From Isoetes taiwanensis (taxonomy: Eukaryota > Streptophyta > Lycopodiopsida > Isoetales > Isoetaceae), in NCBI GenBank assembly GCA_021234155.1, contig JAJEKV010000104.1, positions 620,001-684,000 of the forward strand: DNA of 64,000 nucleotides, written 5' to 3'. A program made the translations under genes and the position numbers. Positions 32,801 through 43,575 of this stretch are shown here, piece after piece. Position 1 is the stretch's first letter; each line of letters opens with the position of its first letter. The notes under the pieces are model-generated. The model saw only the letters and a list, made by a program, of their open reading frames with translations. It did no database searches and was not told the origin of the DNA.

Positions 32801-32988
32801 GGCGATGGACTAGAGAAATTGGGCGGAGGATCTAGCGAAGATTGGGCGGAGATTGGGGGGAGAATGGGCGCCAATCTAGGCTGGAATAGATATAGGCTGG
32901 ATTAGACGTGAAAATCATAGGAATGATTCGTATTCCAGTCCTATCAACCATCATTACATGCCATTATGTGCATATCTCGAAATTTGAG

Positions 32989-33098
32989 CCATATCTAATA
33001 TCTTCCTTTTTTAACCTTATACCTAAATATCCAATATCTTCCTTTTTTAACCTTATTCCTAAATATCCAATATCTTCCTTTTTTAACCTTATTCCTAA
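32989..33098 (+). repeat. 36-bp tandem repeat, three units
   Basis: AATATCTTCCTTTTTTAACC followed by TTAT-CCTAAATATCC repeats three times with period 36. In one frame it would encode ISSFFNLIPKYP three times, but no coding context exists. Confidence 0.9.
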
Positions 33099-33295
33099 AC
33101 CTATATGATTTGAGTTTAACCTGAAAATGAACACCGATATAATTCGAATTTAACATACTATTTAATACCAAGATGCTACGTCACACTATGTCGATAATTG
33201 GGATTTAAAAAAAAAAAACACTCCAAACCCTCCTCGAGAAAACCACGTAAGTGCCGACCTCACTTGTGTTTAAGTTTAATTTGACAACAAGCAAC

Positions 33296-33885
33296 TTCCA
33301 TACTGTGTAGATCGCACGGCGCGAAATCAAGGTGTGGTATTTTTATGCCCCAACACAATTCGCTTCGTGTGAGCCGAACGTCCGTACTAACTTCGTTTTT
33401 GAAATTTGCAACGTGCATATGGAAATCGAAAAGTCCATTCTCCTACAATCCATGCTTTTATACATTAAGCAAATTCAAATTTCGAATTGTAGGGGGCGGG
33501 AAGCCTGTATTAGGATGAAGTGAAGATCGGTTAAAAGGCCACCGCGCCTCGAAATGAAAGTCCGATCCGATACAAAGCTTCAACCTACACATTCAAATTT
33601 TGAAATGTAGAAGGCGGTGGACGCCAAGACGCTTACCAAGAGACAACCGCCATGAGTTGTCGGTATGCTATAATGCAAGTGGCATTTTAGAAGCGCCACG
33701 TGTTGCATCAGTCCGTCTGACAACCAACAGAATTAAATACATATGGCGCCATGAATGTGCAATCCCCCTTATTCCGGAAGAATATTCCAAGCAAATCTGT
33801 AATTATGAGAGTTTGGTATCCTAGGTGGCATGAGAAAAAGGGAGCGGAAATATGACGTGGAATGGCTGATAGGAGGCCATTTTCA
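33296..33885. repeat. Long direct repeat, right copy
   Basis: Starts CTTCCATACTGTGTAGATCG and ends GATAGGAGGCCATTTTCAG. Same orientation as 31278-31885, with indels. The two copies do not have clear TG...CA ends or target duplications, so I do not call them LTRs. Confidence 0.85.
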
Positions 33886-34250
33886 GACCCCAAATCCGCC
33901 CTAATGGATAGACTTCCTTAAGCCTCACACAGCTAGTTCAAACAGCTTGCCTGCTGCAAGAAAAGCATCCAACAGCTTATGCTTGAAGCTCTTACATATT
34001 CATACGAATATAGGCTGTCAAGACTCAGTTGCAACCAACCTAGCAAAGAAAACTGTAGACGATCCAAGCATGTCATATACTCAAAATAGCATAACCTGGA
34101 TACAAGATCAAACCACACCATGTGTGCTGGCATCATCACAATGCCAACACACTATCATAACACATCAAACCATGTGAAGTGCCAGAATTTTTGAGGTCAT
34201 GTTATATTGGGTGTTAAGTGCCAGAATTTTTGAGATTAAAGCTGGTCCCC
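33886..34250. other. Intergenic DNA
   Basis: AAGTGCCAGAATTTTTGAG occurs twice near 34178 and 34215. No credible gene. Confidence 0.45.
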
Positions 34251-34289
34251 ATTCTTAGTTAATATTACCCCATGGAGTTTCTAACTGCA

Positions 34290-34775
34290 TGTGGAAACCT
34301 AACCTATTTTCCTCCTCATGTGGAAACCTAACCTGTTTTCCTCCTCCTGTGGAAACCCTTCCTATTTTCCTCCTCCTGTGGAAACCCTTCCCAATTTCCA
34401 TCATGCAAGGAAATCGGGAAGGGTTTCCACTCAAAATTTGAATTTTGAGTGATGTGCGCTCGATGGACGTGCGCCTTAATGTCGGGCGTCCGTGTGGAAA
34501 GGCGTGAGCCATAAAGGATTTTGAAAAAAAATAATTTTGTAGAAACCCTTCCGGGTTTTAATGGAAACCCTTCCGGCTTTCCAATATGGAAACCCTTCCG
34601 GCTTTCCATGGAAACCCTTCCGGGTTTTAGTGGAAACCCTTCCGGGTTTTCAAATTCTGGAAAACCGGAAGGGTTTCCATGGAAACCCTTCCGGGTTTTA
34701 TTGAAAACCGGAAGGGTTTCCACTAAAACCCGGAAGGGTTTCCATGGAAAGCCGGAAGGGTTTCCATGGGAGGCC
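34290..34775. repeat. Dense array of GGAAACCCTTCC-type motifs in both orientations
   Basis: GGAAACCCTTCCGGGTTTT, its complement AAAACCCGGAAGGGTTTCC, and TCCATGGAAACCC palindromes recur more than a dozen times. A decayed version (GTGGAAACCTAACCTRTTTT) occurs at 34310-34400. Frames through it encode repeated GFPWKP/PSGFP strings and are not real proteins. Head-to-head short motifs like this resemble subterminal repeats of CACTA-type elements. Confidence 0.8.
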
Positions 34776-34937
34776 AACCCAAATCGGGCGTACTTAGAAC
34801 CATCGATAAATATGGGTATGAGTGGGCATAGTAGTCTTAATTCATGTTATATAATGGAAATATACAACATTTGATTTCAAAGTTTGGAACATAATAAGTT
34901 AACTTTTCTCGAGACGTGGATATTGAAGGAAGTAGTG
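34776..34937. mobile_element. End of a third CACTA-like family
   Basis: Following the motif array, AGTAGTG ends at 34937 and reads inwards as CACTACTTCCTTCAATATCC. It is followed by GTC, as at 19640 and 28795. Further motif copies occur beyond it at 35390-35460 and 35600, so the boundary is uncertain. Confidence 0.4.
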
Positions 34938-36560
34938 GTCTTTTTTTTTCTTTTTCTTTTTTTTTTGAGGTAAGTATGTACATTATATTAATAAAAAGTA
35001 AAAACACCTAGATGAACCTTATGGACCCAACCAAAAAGAAAAGACCTGCATGGTATTCTACATTGTATGGGGCTGTCAATTTGGTCTTACATGTGCTTTG
35101 AATAAAAAGGGATTATTCTAATTTTTTGATACACCGAATTTTTATAGGTGTTACTCCATTCAATGGCTAACATTTGGATATAACAATAATACCTTGATAC
35201 AACCAGCTTTTATAGGTATTCTTCCATTCAATGGCTGACCTTTGAGTATAACCAATTTTTACGAAGTATGGTTATGTTGTATAGGATTAGAATACAAAGA
35301 TGTGAATAGAGCTTACAATATGTTTTGGACATTAGGGAGAACGCTCAAACTATCTCCGCCCGATTTGGATTGGAAAACCAAGAAAGCTTGAAACCCGTCA
35401 TATTTTCCCTAAAACCCAGAAGGGTTTCCACTTCAATTTGAAAACCGGAAGGGTTTCCGCTTGAGAAAAGAAATCAAAGCAAATTTTTGGGCCGCCAATA
35501 CTTAACTTCATCTAATTTAATTCCTCTGGCTGCTTTGGAAGAGCTTTCTTGAAGCTTTTCTATTCTTAGTTCTTCCTCCGGCGGTGTGGCCATTGTATAA
35601 ACCAGAAGGGTTTTCCAGGTAAAGATTAATCAGTTTTTCTGGATTTTTAGAGCTTGTTTAATCAGGTGGAGCTTTTGGCGCAGTACACCGCTTTTGTTTA
35701 ATCTGCTTTTGGAGCTTTTTGGCGCAGTTTATCCTTTTTATTCTTATCCTTCACACGACTTTTTTATCAGGAAAAAGCTCGGAAAGATGATGAAACAAGT
35801 AAATTTTCTGGAGCTTTTTTTAATAAAGAGTAGCTTTCTTTTTGTTAAATGATTCGTTCCTTGCAACTACAGTTTATAAAGAAGTAAACATGCCTTCTGC
35901 CATAGCCAATATTGAAGAGGTAAACATGCCTTCTGCTATATCCCTTTGCCTTATGCAAGCATGCCTTCTTCAAGGGGTAAGTTCAATTTGAACTTAGTTT
36001 CTTGTGATTTGAGTTTTATTCAGTGTTCAATTTGAGCATTGAGTTATTCTTTATGAGAATTATTTCTAGAACAACCACGAAAACCTCTCTAAACCACAGA
36101 TATGATTCTGATGCATGCCAGAAATATTGACAGTATTTATAGTTCTTCCTTGGAATTAGGCACCTATTTAGGGTCTGAAACGGAGAAGGCAAATAGAGAA
36201 TACGAAGATGCTATGATAAAAGTCTTGTCAGTTTGCATCAATGTCTTAAATATCTAAGTTCATCTCTACTATGGTGAATCTGGCATTTCACACTCTAATC
36301 TGGCCAATTTGAGCAAGTTCTCTAGCCGGTACGTCTTTAAATTCTTAATTAAACATTGTTATTCCCTTTTCCACATTTCAACCTTGTCATTAGTTTAGTT
36401 GCCGGATCTTCCACTTTGCTAATGGATAATTGAAATGATTTACTTAAACTGTGAATCCTTTCATCATAACTAGAACGGTCTTCAGTTCTAAGATGAAATG
36501 GGAAGCACCTTGTACATGTCTGTTTAAAGATCAAACATGTGGGCCAGACGAAAGCACTCA
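34938..36560. other. Intergenic DNA with sparse GGAAACCCTTC motifs
   Basis: AGAAGGGTTTCCACTTC, CCGGAAGGGTTTCCGC and CAGAAGGGTTTTCC occur between 35390 and 35620. GGTATTCTTCCATTCAATGG / GTGTTACTCCATTCAATGG occur twice near 35150-35235. No gene seen. Confidence 0.5.
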
Positions 36561-36568
36561 AGACAAAA

Positions 36569-36687
36569 TATGTAGCATAATAACAGGGGGTCTTCTTTGT
36601 GTTTTTGTATGCTTTTTACTAAGGTTTTCCTATGATTTCGTGATGTATTCAAATGGATGTACTAATGTGTACATCTAGAGTGCGCCA
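36569..36687 (-). repeat. Dispersed repeat family B, copy 4
   Basis: On the plus strand ATGTAGCATAATAACAGGGG to GTACATCTAGAGTGCGCC, the inverse of the copies at 2235 and 14697. Confidence 0.75.
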
Positions 36688-36693
36688 TTTCTG

Positions 36694-36890
36694 AGCCATT
36701 GATTTTAGCCCTTTTTTTCAATGGTCAACAACCAATGGCTCACAACAAAAGCCCTTTTTTTGTGCGTGTGGTGCATAATGGCACATGAAGGGCCATTGAT
36801 TTTAGCCTTTTTTTCCAATGGTCAACAACCAATGGCTCACAACAAAAACCCTCTTTTTGTGTGTGTGGTGCGTAATGGGCACATGAAGGG
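36694..36890 (+). repeat. Tandem duplication of about 98 bp
   Basis: GCCATTGATTTTAGCC, TCAATGGTCAACAACCAATG and TGTGGTGCATAATGGCACAT recur in the same order with few changes. Confidence 0.85.
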
Positions 36891-36949
36891 CTTGAAGGGC
36901 GCATGTAGTGCAGTTTCCCCGCCGGCAACACATTTCTTATCATAACTTT

Positions 36950-37500
36950 TGATCCAGAGCTCTGTTTGAGATGATTTTTATTGCGTTGGAAAGCTCTCTC
37001 CGAGATCTTTTTATAGTGTATGATATGGATATGTTTGGTTAAGTTATCTGTGCTAAAACAGCAATTTTTTGGCCGGGTTTGGTAGGCTTTCACGTCCTAC
37101 CAACTGATTAATACAGGATTGCGCTATTGGATATTGTTTTATGGCTCATTCCGAATGAAGCTTGCAAAAAATTACCATGCATTTTTAGATTTTGAGGCAG
37201 TTATTAAGCAAATTCCAAGGCTTCTAGATCCTTGTGCTAACAAGCAAAAAAGTTTCCCACTTTGGTTTCTCACCACAAGAATCCATGGAGGCTAAAGGTC
37301 ATTGTTAAATTCCAGCTTGAAAATGTTTGTGTATGGGTGTTGCAAACTTTATGACTTTCAGAATAATGGGATCAATCTGCTCTATCTTTATGGTAACGTT
37401 TACTTATGTTATATTTGTTTTATTGTGATCAAATTCAAAAGCTACAGGTGATGAAAGCCTCAAATGAATTCTAGTTTTTTTTCTGGTTTGAATTCTAAAA
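36950..37500. other. Intergenic DNA
   Basis: No frame or repeat that I can support. Confidence 0.4.
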
Positions 37501-37529
37501 TTTTTGTCACACCGTGGGGTTGGCGTTGC

Positions 37530-38035
37530 CCCTAAGGCCCCGAAGGGGCCAAAAAAAAAATTTTGCAACACAAACCATTAACATCCAACATATAAAAATT
37601 AAATCCCTCAACACATAACAACCATTGACATTAACAACCAACACATAACTACCATTGACATTAATTAACACAACCATTGGGTCCAACACATTTAAATTAA
37701 AATCCCCCTTAAACCCCCTTTGGTTTGGGTGCATATTCACACGGGGTGACGAGGAGGGGCGGCGAGAGCCCTCATAATTGTATTTTTTGCACGCACGAAA
37801 AGCAACACCATATAGTATTACGCTTGAAATCTTATAGTATTTTGCTAATTTTGTTATACAATATAGCAAATTTTGTACTTGCATACCCCACAAATGAGGA
37901 ACTTTAATGCGGTGTAGATTAAGGAATAAGGGGTGAATATGCCTATCCAACAAAATTCTCGTTGCCCTGAGTCATCCCCCTCGGTGAATATGCACCCAAA
38001 CCAAAGGGGGTTTAAGGGGGGTTTTAATTTAAATA
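37530..38035. mobile_element. Foldback element copy 5, left part (split by LINE)
   Basis: It starts with the palindrome GGCCCCGAAGGGGCC near 37536, then the left arm (AACACAAACCATTAACATCC, AAATTAAATCCCTCAACACA, AACCATTGGGTCCAACACAT). The loop holds TGCATACCCCACAAATGAGG. The right arm then begins (GAATATGCACCCAAACC) and stops at TTTTAATTTAAAT. The remainder of the right arm resumes at 43163. This is the most complete copy of the family in the window. Confidence 0.85.
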
Positions 38036-38060
38036 GAATAGAATAGAATAGAATATGATT

Positions 38061-39000
38061 TTATCGTCCACGGAGACCAACTCGCCTATGGGACCCAAGT
38101 ACAAAGAGAGAGAGCAAAGCAGCGATTACTACCGGGATTAAAACCCCCACCCAAGGGTTTTCGGGGAAAACCTTAGTAGCAATAAGGATGTCGACATACC
38201 GCATGCTTATATACATAATCACAAGTACAACCGAGGTTAATGCCCGGATGTGGGGGCATAACTGAGTCCGCATATCCATTACCTCCCGGAGGTACGATCC
38301 CAACAAGCCTACAGAGGCCGTGCTCAGTAGCTCATGCAAGGCCTGATGGGGCACAACTAACCGAGCATACCGAGCCTGGATATGCTCAGACACGGACAGG
38401 CCCGAGGCGTGACTTTCATCCTCACGGGCCTCGCTGACAAAGATCGACTGACTCGCCCTCACGCGGCCCGAATCCATCTCCCCGCCTCAATGCGGAGGTG
38501 GTGTGCACTGGCGAATGGAAGCAATCACCGGGCGCTTTTCATGGGTAGATGGGTGCGCAGTAGTGGTGTGGGCCCCTCGTGAGCATGGGATTAACTCGCC
38601 TGCCGATAATTTGCCACCTTGACATGTGATAGGGCCTCAGCATCCCAAAGCTTGGCCATGAAGCAAGCATCCAAGTCTTCGCTTCAAGGGCAGCGTTCCT
38701 TCGTGTATGCACGGGTCCACATCGTGTGCTGCACATTCCATAGCGAGAACCACGGGCTTGCTTGTCTTTCCAAAGAGGCTTTGAGTCGCCAAGGGCCCAT
38801 CGCCACCGCCAAAGCAAGGTTGGGCAGCCGGGCTTCATCCATAGCCACCACCTTCCGGAAGTAAATAATGTGACATTCCAAGTAGCCCCCCTCAGAATGG
38901 AAGGAAGCCCGTCTCTTGGAGCAAGATCTGATATGGGACCGTGGATTTCACTCCCGGTGCCGGGCCAAGAAAGCTTTTTCACTGCTCTAGATCGCTCAAG
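38061..39000 (-). pseudogene. LINE-A1 3' domain and conserved tail
   Basis: The region 38040-38200 is shared with the 3' ends at 45640 and 58640: TTTTATCGTCCACGGAGACC, GGCCTATGGGACCCAA-type and GGGTTTTCGGGG hairpin-forming strings. Upstream, frames encode a segment with RYARLVVPHQALHELLSTAS, corresponding to RYAQLIRPDEPLHMILGTTS in the LINE at 58.6 kb. This is the post-RT Cys/His region, here missing most of its cysteines. Confidence 0.7.
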
Positions 39001-39012
39001 TGGTGAGGGATA

Positions 39013-40300
39013 TCACCGGCCCCCACACGCCCCATAGAGGAGGACCGGTTCAACCAAGGCCCTGAACAAGTGTGCCTGGTGACCCCATGCATACAGCTCT
39101 GCCTTGTGACTGTTGTTTTGCATTGCATACAGGGCTTTCCAGCCTGCAGTGACCCGTAACCTGATGGATGCATCCCAGTGTGTGGTAGTAGAAAACTCAA
39201 TGCCCAAATACTTATAAGACTGAGCCACCTCCACTACCTGCCCCTGGTAAGTGAATGAGGGAAGACGTGGGTGCCGGGATGATGGGACCAGCAGCACCCT
39301 TGTCTTGGCCAAGTTAACTCTCATGTCAGTGAATTGGCAGAAAGTGTCCAAAGCATCCAGGTGGCGTTGCATGTCCTCTGGGGTATATGCGAGCAGGCCA
39401 ACATCATCAGCATATATGAGTTGCCGGATTATGTGGTGCATCAACTGAGCGCCTCCCCCGTGCTCAGCTAGCCATTCTTCTAGCTGGTCAATGTACAAGC
39501 CGAAGAGCGTCGGGGATAGAGGGCAGCCCCCCGGCGCACTTAATGCTACTAATAACGGGCTCCCAGAGCGATTAAGGTGAGACGACCGAGCAAGCCTCAG
39601 ATAGTCTGTATATAGCATTCTCGCAAGTCGACGGGGTCCCTAGCCTGTCTCAATCTGTCCCCACAACTTATCCCCGAGGCAGCGTGGTCAAAAGCCTTTG
39701 GCTTGAAATCCACAAAGCAACAAAGATGCATTTCAAGGCCGATTCCGGCTATCCTCTATGAGTGTTCGCAGAGTGAAGATATGGTCAATAGTAGAATGCG
39801 GGGGAAGCCTGCTGCGTCGTAGCCCGCACTTCTCCATCCTCCGCCCAAAGTGTCAATCGGCTCAAGAATCCCGCAAGCAACTTGGCAAAGACAGGCCCGA
39901 CCATAATGGAGTGCGATAGTTGGGTCATGGGGGTCCCCCCGCTTTGTATATGGGCACAACTCTACGGGTAGTCCAAAGGCGGGGAAGCCTTCTTGCAATG
40001 CCCCGTTGAAGAGTGCCGTGGAGAACCGGCACCATTGGGGGCCCGCCCACTTGAGAAGCTCACCGCGATACCATCCAAATCTGGCGCCTTCCCGTTAGAG
40101 GCGTTATAGGCCCATTATGACATCCCCTTCAAGAATGACCCGGTGCTAGGCCTGTCATGAGGTACCGGTGCGGGCTTCCCATTGGGTCATACATACCGCC
40201 GCAAGTATCTCACCCATTGTTCCGGGGGTAATATTTCCGTGGGTCGTGGTGGGCTTACTCAAGACCTTTCTCCGAAGGCCCTAGGGTGGCGGTCTAGAAG
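39013..40300 (-). pseudogene. LINE-A1 reverse transcriptase
   Basis: The longest open part (39013-39618) has APGGCPLSPTLFGLYIDQLE (finger/palm), LIYADDVGLLAYTPEDMQRH (catalytic YADD), RVNLAKTRVLLVPSS, and SYKYLGIEFSTTTHWDASI plus LVEPVLLYGA (thumb). Upstream in other frames are a DHIFTLRTLIED-like piece and GDPHDP (about 39700-39960). Catalytic aspartates are present, but the frame is broken upstream and downstream. Confidence 0.85.
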
Positions 40301-40849
40301 ACCAAACATCATTCTTGAGTTCTCGAAGGTACCGGGCTTTCTTGGTCTTGAGGAAGGAGCTGTATTGACGGGACGGCTCGCTGGGCTAATGGTGGGGTCC
40401 AAAGACTTGGCGGAGCCATCGTTTCAGCTCCCGACATTCGCCATCGAACCAGTGATTGCGCGGGGAAGGTGGTTGCAGCCCCCGTGGATCGCCGAGCGGT
40501 CTCTCCCAAAGCATCCGCCCCTACCCTCGGAAGGAGCTGGTTCAACCGGGCCGCCTCTTTGTTGAAGTGTGGGGAGTTGCAGCACTCCGGCAGCTCATGC
40601 TCAAGCATCCTCGCATAGACCGCCGCATGATCATAGTCCGCACGCAACCGCGGGTACATGGGGTGTTGGGGCAATGGGTGCTCGGGTTGGCCCGCCAATC
40701 TATCTCGCAAGAACAGGGGCTGATGGTGAGTCTAGTTCCTCGCCCCTACCACCGCCCCCATTAATCGGGCGAAAGTGATCAAGTGTAGGCATTGCTCGCC
40801 CGCTAGCACGTAATCCACCACACCGTGCGCGCCCCCTGGTTCTCCCGTC

Positions 40850-41530
40850 TACAAGTGAAGCGGCTGGAGGATCGACCACCGCCGGACCCCATTGCAAATG
40901 ACCGAGGTCAAAGATATCGCCAAAGAATAAAGAAGTGCCGCCATACCGTGTCATTGTCGGTCATCCGACGCCTTTGGCCAAACCATCTCTCCGGGGTCCA
41001 TTTGCAACACATCCTCAGCTAGAGGTGCTAATTTTGGGATCTCGCTCGCCTTTTGGGGCGCATTGAAATCTCAAGCAACATGACCTTGCCCAATTATGCA
41101 TCTTGATGTATGTCATCATATAGATCGACATAGGGCTCCCGCTTTGTCCACATCAAGCGCGTGTGGTAAAAGTTGCTCTCGGCGATGTGGGAAGTAGCAA
41201 GCCGCCACAAAGAGAGGGCCGCCATCGCCGTTTCGCACTCGCACCCCACGTATCTGTTGTGCTTAGCTTGCGCCTTTACAATGGGGAGACCGATTGGGCT
41301 AAGGCCGCCCGGTAATAACACGCAATTCCTCCGCGGTCCTCGTTTCCGGTGCACTCATTGAAGACGGAGTAAGCCGGTATCCCGGCAAATCAGGTAGCCT
41401 TGTGACCAAAGATGTTCCCATGTTTCCATGAGGAAGATAAGGTCCATGTCCATGGCGACGGAATTGAGACTGTCCCCCTTCTGCCATGGAAAGCCACGGC
41501 AATTCCAGGATACCACGCTGAGGCACGATC
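40850..41530 (-). pseudogene. LINE-A1 endonuclease (EEP fold), decayed
   Basis: Around 41450-41520 the minus strand reads SWNCRGFPWQKGDSLNS and DLIFLMETWEHLWSQG. The WNCRG start and the LxETW motif (metal-binding Glu) mark the exonuclease-endonuclease-phosphatase domain of LINEs. The frame ends at 41360. Another frame (41094-41354) continues with a RFVGVECE-like NRYVGCECETAMAALSLWRL and REPYVDLYDDI. Later motifs are lost to frameshifts. Confidence 0.75.
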
Positions 41531-41556
41531 CCTATTTAGTGGCATGCATCGCCACT

Positions 41557-42090
41557 TCAGGTCCGGTGGTAGTGGTGGTCGTGGGGGCGGAAGATGTGGA
41601 TGCTCTGCGCTGGGCCCCCTCGAGGGGACTCGAGGGGCCGGGTGCCCGTGATCCCCTGTTTGGTCAGCCTGAATTGGCAAGATCCTTCCCGACCAGCCCC
41701 GCCCCTCCATGTTCTGCAGTAGCCCTCGACTTTGGCCAGCTCACGCCTTCGGGTCTCTTGCTGTGCTGGGGTCAAGTCCCGGTCAACGTACAGAGCCGTC
41801 CCCTTCAACTTCCGGCCCTGACGCAGGATGGCCACCCGCTCTGGCACGCTCTCAACTGTGAAGATGACCACCCGGGGGCGATCAGGGCGCTGAATTCCAT
41901 GACGACTCGCCTTTCCAATGGTCACAGGTGCTGGGAACATCATCCGGTCCAAGATCTGTGTCTGAGGTCGGGAAGTGAGATGTTCTCCCGACTCCTCCGT
42001 CAGGCCTCGCACTACCACATTGCGGCTCCTGCGTCTCTCTCCTGAAGTCTGGCGGGCCGCACTGTGTGTTGGTTGAGGTGGGTGAGGCAT
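41557..42090 (-). pseudogene. LINE-A1 ORF1 RNA-binding domain
   Basis: The piece NVVVRGLTEESGEHL, then RPRVVIFTVESVPERVAILR and GRKLKGTALYVDRDLTPAQQ, follows the RRM-like plus C-terminal pattern of LINE ORF1 proteins, where ORF1 coats the RNA. Upstream frames (42405-43150) supply a Pro-rich, basic region (PPRKRPRAEGE) and a Glu/Arg-rich helical stretch, as expected for the ORF1 N-terminus and coiled coil. Confidence 0.7.
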
Positions 42091-43161
42091 AGGGTGGTGG
42101 CCGGGCCGGTGGTGGCGGCCCTACAGGATCTCGATGTGTCCGCGGCAAAGATGTGTTCCAGGTTGACGTCCTGTAGGTTGGTGGGTTCGCGGGGTTGGTG
42201 TGTTCTTTGCTGTGGTTTCTGTTCTCCGGAGTCTGGAGCTCAGCTCTTGCAGGACGTTGTCATGTCTTGCCATCTCCCGCGTGCAATGGCGGAGTTGCTC
42301 ATGTGCCTCGGCATGGAGGCCCTTGCCTTGGCGGGCAACGGCCGCCTCAAGCTCCTCTGTAGCTCCCGGACCGTGCTAAATCCTTACCCGAGCTGGGCTT
42401 CGAGTTAGCGGGCTGGCTTCCAAAGCAGCCCGGAATCCTTGTCTCCCAGTGGCGGCCTCGCAACCTCACGGCAGGGGCGGCTGTGCTCCTCGGGCGTGGC
42501 CTTAGCCTCCTCAACCTCGGCCCGGATCGAGAGGCGAGATTCACAGTGTCTCTGCTCTACCGGTTCATCCTGCGTCGGCTTCCATAAACGCCAACCACAG
42601 TGTCTACGCCCCCTCATATCCGCAAGCTCCTGCCGGTATTGCCGCTGTCAAATTGTAGCAAGTGGATGCTATCATGCACTTTGTCGTCTGCGATCCTCCA
42701 ATTACGTGATTGGCCGCGTTTTCTGGCACCAACACTGCGCAACATCCGAGATGTTATGTTCTCCACCCTCAGCCGGGAGGCTCCGCAAGGCGCACCTTTG
42801 TTGGCCTCAACCCTCACGGATGTGGCTCCAAGGTTCGGACGGGCGGATTGCCTATGTGGCCGCTGCCGGGTCGACCAGGGCCTTGGCAGGGCCTCCCTCT
42901 TCATGGAAGACGTCTCTCCCTCTGCCCGAGGCCTCTTCCTTGGTGGCCCCGCTTCATGGTCTTCCCCAGAGGGCTCTGCCTGCGTGGGGTCAACCGGTGG
43001 TTGGTGTGTTTGGGCCTTCCCAGGATGGGTTGGTGTGGTCTGAGGTAGCTCACCAACCAAGTGTGGGTCCACACACGGGACTGTGTCTGTGGCCATGACT
43101 TGGGGTATGACTTGGGCGACGACTCTTGGATATCTGGTGTGTACCGGCTCCCACAAAAACC

Positions 43162-43315
43162 CTACCCAATGGTTGTGTTAATTAATGTCAATGGTAGTTA
43201 TGTATTGGTTGTTAATGTCAATGGTTGTTATAGGTTGGTTGTTATATGTTGGTTGTTATGTGTTGGGGGATTTAATTTTTATATGTTGGATGTTAATGGT
43301 TTGTGTTGGTAGTTA
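43162..43315 (+). mobile_element. Foldback element copy 5, right part
   Basis: ACCCAATGGTTGTGTTAATT to GTTGGATGTTAATGGTTTGT is the inverse of 37566-37690, base for base over most of its length. It completes the arm interrupted at 38035. Confidence 0.9.
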
Positions 43316-43322
43316 TGTGAGA

Positions 43323-43512
43323 TTCTTTCATTCTCACTGCTCAACAGGCTAAATTTTTTTGACATCTGAATATAGATAAACTCACCATCTCCTTTGCTGA
43401 ATAAGAGGAAGAATAACTCGTCTTCAAGTACTGATGGCATTTCCATGAAATCAAAAGCTTTATATTCATTTTCCTCATCATGGTCCTTTAGTCTTATATT
43501 GTAGCATTTCAT
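43323..43512 (-). CDS. Unrecognised open frame, possibly an exon
   Basis: The minus strand encodes MKCYNIRLKDHDEENEYKAF and PSVLEDELFFLLFSKGDGEF, ending in foldback sequence. Its composition looks protein-like, but there is no domain and the 3' part is foldback-derived. Low confidence. Confidence 0.25.
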
Positions 43513-43575
43513 GGTGAACTGGTCTGCTAAAGAATTACAGTTGCTTGAATTATACTATTTTTGTCTCCTTTCTAG

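Larger units (their letters stand above)
38036..43161 (-). mobile_element. LINE-A1, nearly full-length non-LTR retrotransposon
   Basis: On the minus strand the order is: Pro/Arg-rich N-terminal region, RRM-like ORF1 (41557-42090), apurinic-type endonuclease (about 40850-41530), linker, reverse transcriptase (about 39000-40300), C-terminal domain, and a 3' end with an (AATAG)n tail (TTCTA repeats on the coding strand). The element is much richer in G+C than the flanking DNA. All ORFs are frameshifted, so it is dead. It lies within foldback element copy 5, whose two halves flank it exactly. About 7 bp of target sequence is missing at the junction, and I see no target duplication. Confidence 0.85.

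Noticed and set aside
32472-32813. Plus-strand Ser-rich frame opposite the acidic-protein gene
   Set aside because: It is the complement of the acidic codons; splice sites and exon 2 support only the minus strand.
31278-33885. Direct repeats as LTRs of a retrotransposon
   Set aside because: No TG...CA ends, primer binding site, polypurine tract or target duplication could be seen.
34290-34775. Possible CRISPR-like repeat array
   Set aside because: Motif orientation flips, spacing is irregular, there are no cas genes, and the DNA is from a plant.
34328-34874. Open frames of 117 and 149 codons with GFPWKP-type repeats
   Set aside because: They arise from the GGAAACCCTTCC array read in frame on both strands, with no coding context.
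38061-43156. Many overlapping frames of 60-219 codons on both strands
   Set aside because: High G+C suppresses stops; only the minus-strand frames with LINE motifs are meaningful. The 42614-43156 frame starts from TTG, not ATG.
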